Positions 36,661-45,900 of a DNA stretch of 64,000 nucleotides are shown here, in pieces. This DNA is from Phlebotomus papatasi (lineage: Eukaryota; Arthropoda; Insecta; Diptera; Psychodidae), in assembly GCF_024763615.1 (NCBI RefSeq), contig NC_077222.1:74462001-74526000 (forward strand). The letters run 5' to 3'. A program made the position numbers and the translations under genes. The first letter of the stretch is position 1; every line of letters starts with the position of its first letter. Under the pieces are notes generated by a model, which made no database searches, was not told the DNA's origin, and was given only the letters and a program-made list of their open reading frames with translations.

Positions 36661-36877
36661 GGGGAAAGTGCTCTCCCTTCGAACGTTCATACCTTCGAAT
36701 AATGTGAATTTCTTTTGTTTTTCATAAGAGATTTACATACTAAATTATCACAGAATTATCAACAATTGATGATAAGCCAACTAATATTTAATAGAAATAT
36801 GTAAGTCTTTTAGGAAAATTAAAAGAAAATTCACATTATTCTAAGGCATGAACGTTCGAAGGGAGAGTACTTTCCTC
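36661..36877. mobile_element. GGGGAAAG foldback MITE, 217 bp
   Basis: Nearly perfect hairpin arms of about 50 bp (GGGGAAAGTGCTCTCCC and inverse), with TA target duplication. It is better preserved than its sibling at 33.6 kb. Confidence 0.85.
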
Positions 36878-37848
36878 TACATTCCGAGAGGCTCTATTTC
36901 AGAATTTCACCTAATCTCAATTGATTTAGAAATTAAAAAAAATCACATAGTTCAGTATCGATGTTGTATTAATGCCAATTTATCTTTTCAATTAAAAAAA
37001 TACTGCAAATACTTTTTTTGAAAATTCAAATTTTCGGTAAGTATGCTAAATCTTATAGAGCCGCTTTATCACTGGCTTTAATATAAAGTTTTATTGTTCC
37101 AGCTTCACAAAAATAGCTACATATACATAAAGGCCTAAAAAGACTCAGGCTGTTCCTCGAGAATATTTACTTTGTAAAATTTGGTAGTAAAAATTTATCC
37201 CGAGCAATCATACGCTTGAGGGATCAGTGATAAGAGGTCCATTACATAGATTCCCTAAGTTTTTCGAGGTTATTATCCCTGGATTTTGATATGTATTTTT
37301 CGATTCTACAGTTCCTAAGTTATCATATTTTGCTTCAATTTTGAAATTATAAAATTTTGAGAAAAAATTACGTTATACTGTTTGCCTGTGAGCGAGCAGC
37401 ATGATGTCGAGCAAGAGTTAGATGTTCAGCAAGACTTAGAGATCAAACAGTTAGAGATAACAGCTTAAGGTTTGAGGATATTTTTAAATATAATCTTCGG
37501 AAAAATTTCCAGTCAGATTCAATGATTTTGTCAGAGAAAATCTATGTCTAGACGTGAAAACCCAATTTTTGGAGTTTTCATCTAAAAGACCAAAGACTCA
37601 ATCCTTCTTTAGAGTTTTCGACACGCCTTGTGCATCAGTGGTCAAGTGTCATAAGATCAGAGGATTTTATTTGGTGAGGAATTATTAGTATTCATGTAGG
37701 AATTCTAAGGTTTTCTCTCTAATCATTCAGACGTGACTCATATCCTTATGAGCATAATCTTAATTTGAACTCATCTCTACCTTCTCCGCCAAAACCGTAT
37801 TTTTGTAATAACTCGAAAAAGGGCTGTCAGATTAACTTTTCACCCATA

Positions 37849-38127
37849 CACTGAGAAAAAAGGGGGTGCGATTAACTTTTTTTCCTCGTAACTTTAACAC
37901 TTTTTAGGTGTAAAAATATATCAACATTTTTTAATGTTAATTTTACACCTTTTTTAATGTTAATTTTTAGACCTTTGTAAGTGTAAAATAACATGAAAAA
38001 GGATAACTTTAGCCCATAATACACCTAAAAATCATAATATTTACACAGATTTCGGATCAATAATGCAGGGTAAAATTAACATTTTCGGAATGCTATTTTA
38101 ACTTTTTCGGATTTCTCTCACTCAGTG
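37849..38127. mobile_element. CACTGAG MITE, copy 1, 279 bp
   Basis: Starts CACTGAGAAAAA and ends CTCACTCAGTG. The interior has repeated GTTAATTTTACACC-type blocks in both directions. A second copy lies 1.2 kb downstream. The target duplication is unclear. Confidence 0.7.
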
Positions 38128-38753
38128 CACACGGAAATACCCTTGAATTATTCCTAATTACTGATATTCAAGGTCAAAAGTAAATCACATCTAGAGAGCG
38201 TCTTTCTAAACTAACTTAATCGGGTATGGATTTATTTAGAAGGTCTCGATATCCCAGATAAATTAGAATTGGTTTAAGATTTCAACCAATTGAATTGTAA
38301 ATTTATCAGTATTTTACTATTTATCTGAGTTCATATTGTATACGGAAATTTCTATTTAGCAATTTCGAAATAATCTACAAATCAATTGAAAAATGGTATA
38401 TGTAAAATTCTTGAAATAGAAGAACATTGCGGAAATTTAAATTTTTTGGCTAGATTCTCTTTCATTTTCATACAGCAGGGTAATTTTCTTTATAGAATAA
38501 AAACAAAATGTGTAACCAATTTTAGAAAATAACACAAAATAACGAGGCTTTGACACCTATATGAATATAGTTTTGGTCAGAAGTGCTGCAAATTACAGGT
38601 CTCCAATTTAGGTTAAAAGTGCGGTAGAGATAAGAATGATAGTTTTCTAATACTTTTTTTTCTAAAAGTTTAATAAATAAAATAGCAATCATAAACAATC
38701 ACTTTTTGGTTGTAAAAACTAATTTCAGGTACTTCTCAAAAAAATATTGCTAA

Positions 38754-39105
38754 TGGCTCCGGCACACCATTGTATACCATTGTATAGTCCTACATGTTAC
38801 TTTCTGTATCCTGGGCATGAACCAATAAACTTAAACTTATTATTAAAACTTAAACTTATTAACACCTTTTATTTAGATCAGGAAAATTTCACAAAATCAA
38901 AATTCACATCCCCTTCTTTTTTTTAAAGATTTGTATATGACTAGCCTACTCTTTCGCACTCTTCTTCTTCTTTTGAATATCACACCAAATTAAATTTAGT
39001 TCAATCCAATTTTGAGTCCGAAAGAGTGGGATAAACTTATACAAATCTTATGAAAAAGGAAGGGGACGCTAATTTTGATTTCCTGAATTTCGACCGCTGG
39101 AGCCA
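38754..39105. mobile_element. TGGCTCC foldback MITE with a nested insertion
   Basis: Termini are TGGCTCCGGCAC and the inverse of GGAGCCA, flanked by TAA. Long inverted arms surround CACTCTTCTTCTTC. Compared with the sister element at 39.4 kb the left arm carries about 110 extra bp (near 38768-38874), bounded by ACACC on both sides. This insert contains AATAAA and TTAAACTTA repeats and looks like a small retroposed tail. Confidence 0.6.
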
Positions 39106-39108
39106 TAA

Positions 39109-39356
39109 CACTGAGAAAAAAAGAGGGTGCGATTAACTTTATTTCCTCATAACTTTAACACTTTTTAGGCGTAAAAATATATCAACATTTTATAATGTTA
39201 ATTTTACACCTTTTTAAGGGTAAAATTAACATGAAAAAGGGTAATTTTAACCCCCAATACACCTAAAAAGGGTAATATTTACACCGATTTCGGATCAATA
39301 CTGCAGGGTAAAATTTTCCGGAATGTTATTTTAACTTTTTCGGATTTCTCTTAGTG
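39109..39356. mobile_element. CACTGAG MITE, copy 2, 248 bp
   Basis: Starts CACTGAGAAAAAAAG and ends TTTCTCTTAGTG. It lies between two copies of the TGGCYCC foldback family. Confidence 0.7.
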
Positions 39357-39420
39357 AATCAACACAATAAAATCGTCAAATTCGGGCCCCCGATTGTCAC
39401 TATTTAAAATTTTTAACTGA

Positions 39421-39675
39421 TGGCCCCGGCACAACTTTTAGATCAGAAAAATTTCATAAATCGAAATTAACATCCCTCTCCTTTTATAAAAGCTTTGCAG
39501 ACGTCTATCTATTCTTTTGCACTCTTCTTCTTTTGATCATCACTCTAAATTAAATTTAGTTTTGTCCAATTTTGAGACCGAAAAAATGAGATAGACTTAT
39601 GCAGATCTTTTGAGAAAAAAGACGTGAATTTTGATTTCATGAAATTATACCGAGCTAAAAGCTGTGCCGAAGACA
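39421..39675. mobile_element. TGGCCCC foldback MITE, second copy
   Basis: Ends TGGCCCCGGCACAACTTTTA and the imperfect inverse TAAAAGCTGTGCCGAAGACA. The arms match the copy just upstream. Confidence 0.65.
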
Positions 39676-39704
39676 TGAGATTCTTTATTTTTTTTTTAAT
39701 TATT

Positions 39705-39914
39705 GGGGGAGACAGAGGCAGAATTAGCCACGTATAGTATTAGACAGTGGTATCTTATAGTTTGCCTGCGAAGGAATATTGAACAAACCACTCTTTATTC
39801 TAAATATAATATATATTTCCCTTCCTATTCATTGAAATATTTATCGGCCTCGTACAAACATTTTTTGTATATATTGAAAATCGCATTCGGTGCCTAATCT
39901 TCCCCGGTCTCCCC
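39705..39914. mobile_element. Possible MITE with GGGGGAGAC ends
   Basis: GGGGGAGACAGAGGCAGAATT on the left faces AATCTTCCCCGGTCTCCCC on the right, followed by TA. The left flank is TT, so a target duplication is not shown. Confidence 0.4.
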
Positions 39915-40094
39915 TACACCATTTTTATGAATTTTCTTTTGTATATTGTGTTTCATTAGTCCCAATGCAACATAAAACAATTGATAAAAAGCAGCAAAAT
40001 TTATTAAAAAAAATTAATTAAGGATTGATGATAAGATTTTTTTCTAGCCATATTCTCCCGCTTCCCTAATTAATTTTATTGAAAAAATACTCAC

Positions 40095-40205
40095 TTATTG
40101 GGCGTGAGTTTTCCTTCACCGAGTACTGGAATGTTTTTGTGACGCTAAGAAAATTGTAGATATCCGTAGGGACAACTTCCAGGAAATATTGTGCCATTGT
40201 TGTGC
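40095..40205 (-). CDS. ERGIC2: ERGIC2, exon 4
   Basis: It encodes TTMAQYFLEVVPTDIYNF followed by a segment ending KENSRPI. This is the conserved luminal stretch with the FLEVVPT motif. Split codons match on both sides (AGC before, AAT after). The following intron is 10.6 kb and contains the transporter gene. Confidence 0.9.
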
Positions 40206-40263
40206 CTGAAAATATATCCCATATTTAAAACTTTTTTTTAATAAAAACTTTTCACATGCTTAC

Positions 40264-40746
40264 TGTCTTCGATGATCTTTTCGTCTCCTTCAAGTGGATG
40301 CACAATTCCGGGCATCATGGGCCCAAAGCTCAGCCGGTTGATACGATGTGACATGTTGAGGGGCGTATCATCAAAGATTGAACTCAGATGAATGTGTCCA
40401 CGTGGAAAGTGGATACTCTTTCCAGCTGTTATGTGAAAATTTCCCGAGACCTTGTTGGTTGTGAGAGTCCCATGAATTCGGCAAGCATCGAAGGGTCTGT
40501 CCGGCTTTACCATTCTCTCAGGCATCGTCGCGTAGTTCCTGGAGTCGCTCTTGTACAGAATATGAGCAACAGAGTGATACTCCTCCCTCAGGTAGGAATT
40601 GAGATGTTTCATGTACTGAAAATGCGTTAGCTGATTCCCATCCAATTCCCACCACGTATCCTCTTCCTCAAGACTCCCAAATGAGAAGACATTCTGATGC
40701 GTGGTGTCGAGAATATCGGCTCCAATCCGTGCACAAGGTGTTGCAA
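40264..40746 (-). CDS. ERGIC2: ERGIC2, exon 3 (core luminal domain)
   Basis: Five exons (41022-41121, 40823-40960, 40264-40746, 40095-40205, 29291-29538) give a 359-aa ERGIC2/Erv41 protein. It is a two-pass membrane protein that cycles between ER and Golgi, pairs with ERGIC3/Erv46 in yeast and animals, and serves cargo retrieval. This exon holds the family signature: ACRIHGTLTTNKVSGNFHI, PRGHIHLSS, HRINRLSFG and GIVHPLEGDEK. The acceptor is ATTTAG and the donor GTAAGC, both in phase. A start upstream of the SRPRA tail is not needed. Confidence 0.95.
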
Positions 40747-40822
40747 CTAAATAATATTTACAATTTTGTTTTTGGAAAAATTTTTAAAACACCTTTTCAC
40801 GTTCCGGGAACGTTTTGCTCAC

Positions 40823-40960
40823 CTGTAAGATCGATGTTTATCTGGAGTTTTGTGTCTAAATCGGCATCTGGAGTGAATCTAAAAATAAGCTTACTCTCCA
40901 GGTAGTAGTTAATCTCCTTCCAAATTAAATACAGGATTACCGTGCGACTTATAATAGAAA
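40823..40960 (-). CDS. ERGIC2: ERGIC2, exon 2
   Basis: It begins after CCATCCAG and completes the codon for GGTLSIISRTV, the start of the first membrane helix (ILYLIWKEINYYLES). It then enters the lumen with FTPDADLDTKLQINIDL, the conserved amphipathic block before the luminal domain. The donor is ACAG/GTGAGC. Confidence 0.9.
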
Positions 40961-41021
40961 CTGGATGGAAAAAATGTAACAAATTAATAAAAATTCAGCA
41001 AAGCAGACGTGCTTTGCTTAC

Positions 41022-41121
41022 GTGTTCCTCCAATCTTGGTGGTTTTTGTGTACTTCTCACGAATCTGAGGGAATGCATCTAAGCTCTTAACAATATCTAC
41101 ACGTTTTCTTTGGCGAAGCAT
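41022..41121 (-). CDS. ERGIC2: ERGIC2, exon 1
   Basis: ATG opens a short cytosolic N-terminus (RKRVDIVKSLDAFPQIREKY), matching the conserved VKxLDAFPK region of the family. It ends ACAC/GTAAGC, phase 1. The start lies 259 bp downstream of the SRPRA stop on the same strand, so the spacer must hold both the SRPRA 3' end and the ERGIC2 promoter. Confidence 0.9.
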
Positions 41122-41280
41122 CAATGAAAATTAACTAAATTGCACGGAAAAACATAAAATTCTCACTATCAATATTATTTCACAGGGACAAAAACAGCAT
41201 GAACAACTTTTTGGAGGTTAACTTTGTCTGGGATATCCGGGAAAAATGTCAACAAAATTCAAAATTAAATTTCAACGGAC

Positions 41281-41286
41281 TTTATT
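41281..41286 (-). promoter_or_regulatory. Candidate poly(A) signal of SRPRA
   Basis: AATAAA on the minus strand about 95 nt after the SRPRA stop, the only such hexamer I noticed in the short gap before ERGIC2. Confidence 0.5.
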
Positions 41287-41380
41287 TCCACTTTTCTCTG
41301 GATAATTAACAGTGGGTTGCATAAAGATTTTTCCATTTCTGAATATTTCCTACACCGAATGCATTTAATTTTTCTCCACT

Positions 41381-41811
41381 TCACTTCATTAAAGCATGAA
41401 CCACTGCCTTTGCATTGAGTGCCTTGAGGTCCGTGTAGGTCTGGCCAGTTCCCACAAACACAATCGGTTGTCCGGTGATGTAAGTCATTGATATGGCTGC
41501 GCCCACTTTATCATCAATCGTGTCGAATTTCGTGAGCACAATCCCATCGATAATGTGGGGATTGTCATTAGATGAATAATCTGCCAGAGCCTGGTTAAAC
41601 TTCACCAATTGGTCCACAGCTTCGTTTCCAACGAGAGCTTCTCCGACAAACAGAACCAGATCCGGCTCGTTGACTTTGATGAGCTTCGTGAGAGCCCTCA
41701 TCAAAGGCTCATTGTCCTGCATACGTCCAGCCGTATCTACGAGGACAACATCTATGCCTGAGTCCTTGGCAAAGCGAATGGCTTCCATAGCAATCCCAGC
41801 AGCATCTTTTC
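41381..41811 (-). CDS. SRPRA: SRPRA (SRP receptor alpha), exon 4, GTPase C-terminal half
   Basis: It completes the GKDAAGIA junction with exon 3 and holds the rest of the NG GTPase domain. DTAGRM (residues 507-512, G3), the TKFD G4 motif (575-578) and GTGQTYTDL (G5 region) are present, ending at TGA. The acceptor is TCTTTTACAG. The preceding intron is 11.2 kb and contains an LTR retrotransposon in antisense orientation. Confidence 0.96.
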
Positions 41812-42241
41812 CTGTAAAAGATTTTCAGTTGAATAAAATTTTGCGCATTTCCTAAATTGGAAATTAATTTGGAATTTTGCAATACCAAATACGGCATTTT
41901 CAAGGAAATCACGAAAAGTTTAAGTGGTTTTAAATGGCTTAACTTATGCACAAAAAACGTGACGCTCGTGCGCAAAAATGTCTTCAATTTGAATTACAAA
42001 TTCGATAAGCCGAAATGTTACATTTTCTGCACTTTTACACAGAGAGGTCGGTTTAAAAATTCCTTCGCATTTTCTATTGTTAAGTTTTTTTTTAAATTTA
42101 ATATAGAGGTCCATCTAAAAGATGATTGCCCCGAAACAAATTGAATCAATAAACATTGGAAATCGAGATGATTCAAAAACTATATATCAAAAATATGCAA
42201 ATAAAGAATATTTTTTAACAATTATCTTACATGGTCATATA

Positions 42242-42463
42242 GGGTGGTGGCATTACTTGTGGACTGTGGCCTGTCTTTACTTATAGCCATGTCGCAATTT
42301 CTATCAGAAAATGATTCCGAAAACCAAACAAAATGTGATATGCTATCATAACATATCAAGTATTTTTTATTTTGAGGTTTTTCGAAATCATTTTCCGATA
42401 TTGTAAAGTTTTTTTGCAGGCAGGCCTTAGTAAAGATAGAGGCCGCAAGTAATGCCGCCACCC
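42242..42463. mobile_element. Foldback MITE, TA target duplication, 222 bp
   Basis: Ends GGGTGGTGGCATTACTTGTG and the inverse CAAGTAATGCCGCCACCC, with TA on each side. Located in the large SRPRA intron. Confidence 0.85.
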
Positions 42464-42771
42464 TACTTTATAATTACTTCATAGATAAAACAAGTAAAAC
42501 TCTCAATTTCTTGGTATTTCGAGACCTATTTACAATACCTCAACTCTTTTTTTTTTTAAAGATTTTCTGTAGATAGTAATATTTGAACTTTCTAAAACGA
42601 AATTGCCCAGAAATATCTTCTCATACCCTTAGAAATTTAGGTCGTCTTGCGTTAATTTTTGATTATATAATATTTGATGAAGATATAGGAGTAGCACATC
42701 AGCTGCCGAACATGCTAGCCTTCGAATATTGCATCCTTTTTCTTTTTTTTACCGAAAAACTTAATTATGTT

Positions 42772-42979
42772 TGTAGACCTGACCCAACCGACATGACATT
42801 TAAACTGACGATTTGACGGAGTTCCGCGAGACGGCGCTCCACGACGGACGAGGACTGACGAACCAACGGACGGCGACAGAACGAGAGTGGACGTGGACAC
42901 GTTAACACGTAATAAAGTAGAGAGTCCAAAGTATTGAGCGTTTTTTTGAGTGAATCGAGTGAAAATGAGGAGGTCTACA
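42772..42979 (+). mobile_element. 5' LTR of the Ty3/gypsy element, 208 bp
   Basis: Starts TGTAGACC and ends GGTCTACA, so the termini form a TGTAGACC/GGTCTACA inverted repeat. It reads identical to the 3' LTR. AATAAA near 42910 is a plausible poly(A) signal. TGTT on the left (42768-42771) repeats after the 3' LTR. Confidence 0.96.
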
Positions 42980-45900
42980 GCTTCAGGTGTGGGGTACAGT
43001 AGGCCCACAGTGGAGGAGATGAGACAAGCCTTGATGGACATAGGAGAGAATCTGCCCTCCACAGTATCTCCCATGCAAATTCGAGCGCTTTTTGAGAGGG
43101 TCATTGGAGTGACGCCATCACACGCGGGAGAGTCTGCAGTGAACAAGGGAAAAAATCAAGATGCAAAAGATTCCGGAGTGAGCGCCCCATGGAAAGCACG
43201 AGAAATTCCTATAAATTTTGCAGTGAGCTCCGATGAGGAAAATTCTGTGGATGAGCAAGCAGCGGCGGCTGCCAAATTCAAATTGGCCGTTAAAGAGCGA
43301 GTGACGCCAACATTGCAAATGGAAAATTCCATTGAGAGTTCGACCCCGAATCTTCTAGAAAAACCAGTTGATGATGAAAAACAACAAGCTACCATCAATG
43401 AAGGCGCGATTCGTACAACACTAGTGAAATTATTGAGTGAATTGAGTGTTCCAAAACAGGATATTGGAGTCAAATGTACATTCCAAGACATTGAGAATGC
43501 AGTAGAGGCTTTCACAGGCGATGATGGCTTCAGAGTGCAGCAGTGGATAGAAGATTTCGAGGCAATTTGTGATGATTTTGCCGTATCTGACAGATCCCGT
43601 CTTGTATTTGCTCGACGCCTTATCAAGAGTGGGCCAGCAAGGGATCTAATTCGTAGTGGAAGATTCAAAACCTGGGCGGAACTGCGGGAAGCACTGAGGG
43701 ATGAATTTGGCCAGGAATTGACAGTGCGAGAGATATTGGATAAGATGAGAACACGCAAGAAGACATCAAATGAGACTTGTCACCAGTATGTCTTGGCGAT
43801 GCAGGCCTTGGTGTCAGGCTATCCAATACCTGAGGAGGATGTGATCTGCGCAATTCTTGAGGGGCTTCAGGACAAGTCCACGAATATCTCAATCCTCGCA
43901 GGGTGCAACACAATTGATGATTTGAAAAGGAATCTGCGCAGATACGAGAGACAGTTGATGAGTGCAACTCCAGCGGTGCAGAGAATTGAGAAATTGCCTG
44001 TCAAATCAACGGCAAATGCCCAGGAGATCCGCTGTTACAACTGTTCAGAGAGAGGACATTTTTCCTCGGAATGTTCCAAGCCCAGGAGCGAGAGAGACAC
44101 CTGCTTCAAGTGTAAGAAGGCTGGTCATCAGATTAAGCAGTGCCCACTTTACAAGACCAAGGGAGCAGCAGGAGTATCAGCGGCAGCAGAGGAATCCAAC
44201 GAGGCAGGGATTAGCTCAGATGACGTGACTTATGACGTGAAAGTTTTTCAGAAGGTAAGTGTGATATTTGATTCTGGTTCTAATGAGGGCGAGGTAATAT
44301 TGGATCTCATGTCTTTGCTCGACACCGGCAGCCCAATCAGTATGATCCAGAGATCTAGAGTGCCGGACAAATTTGTCCCCAATGATAAAGCTAAAGTTCT
44401 TCCATACAAAGGACTGAGTGGAGCCGAAATTTATAGTTATGGAAAGATTCATTGTCAAGTAATTTTGATGAATTCAAACAAACCAATTGAAGTATTTGTT
44501 GTCCCAGATAGAGTCATGCCATTTGAAGTTTTGTTGGGACGAAATGCTATGAAGTCTTTTAATATTGGATTAACTCTTAATAAAGATTCTGGAATTTGTT
44601 TCGATGAATTTGGCAATTATTCAGGTCTCCTCCAGTGCGTCATGGGCACATTGGCACTTGAGAATTTTAAAGATAAAAATTCAGTTCATGATGTGACAAA
44701 CCTTTCTAAGATTGGGAATGACCTTCAGTTTTCTACAGGGGTGGAAAAGTCTACTGATCGGGTTTCAAACTGGAGGACTGATATGAGTGGCCAAGAGGAA
44801 TATGAAGAATTAACCCGTAGAGATGAAGAGCCGTTTTCAGGGATGTTAGGGATAGAAATAGATAATGGGGAAGATAATGCTGAATTCGATGAAGTGTTCG
44901 AAATTTTCGGTAGAGATGAGGACATTCTAGTAATTGTCCAAGAGTGTAATTTCAAGGTACCGAGTGCAAGTAGTGAAGGTTTTGTTGGGGTAGTGAATCC
45001 CGAAATTAGTGTTTGTCCAGAGTTGTCAAATAGTTGCCAGAGAGAGCTGAAAAATCTAATCAGAAAATGTTATTTTGAGAAATTTAATGCGGAAGCGAAA
45101 TCAGAGGGATTTGTGCTTAAGATCAGATTGACGAATGATGTTCCATTCTTCCAGCGTCCTAGAAGGTTAGCATATTCGGATAGAGAGGTAGTGAGAAATA
45201 TTATTCAAGAGTGGTGTGATAATGGCATTGCCAGACCGAGTGACTCTCCCTACGCGTCTCCAATTGTGTTAACCACGAAAAAGAATGGAGAGCCCAGGTT
45301 GTGTATCGATTACAAAGCATTAAATGCATTAACAATTCGTGATAATTACCCCCTTCCGTTGATTGAAGATTGCTTGGACCATTTGAGGGGAAAGAATATC
45401 TTTACGATGATTGATTTAAAGAGTGGGTTTCACCACGTTAAAGTGGCAGAAGATTCAATAAAGTACACTTCTTTTGTGACCCCAGAGGGGCAGTTCGAGT
45501 TTTTGAGGATGCCTTTTGGGTTGAAAAATGCCCCAAGTGTTTTTCAAAGATTTATCGTGAGAATTCTGCGAGAATTTATTGAGAAGGGGTTGATAATAGT
45601 ATACATGGATGACATTTTAATAGCCAGTGAGAGTTTTGAGGAACACGTAGATACGCTGCAGAAACTGTTGATTTGTTTGGCCGAAAATGGCCTAGAGATT
45701 CAGGAATCTAAATGTAAATTTGGATACAATTCCATTGAGTATTTAGGATACTCAGTTTCTGGGGAAGGGATTCGTCCCAGCAGTGACCACTTGGAAGCTA
45801 TTGAAAGGTATCCAGAGCCCAAAAATGCAAAAGAATTGCATTCATTCGTAGGACTATGTTCCTACTTTAGGAAATTTGTGGCGGGGTTTTCAAAAATCGC

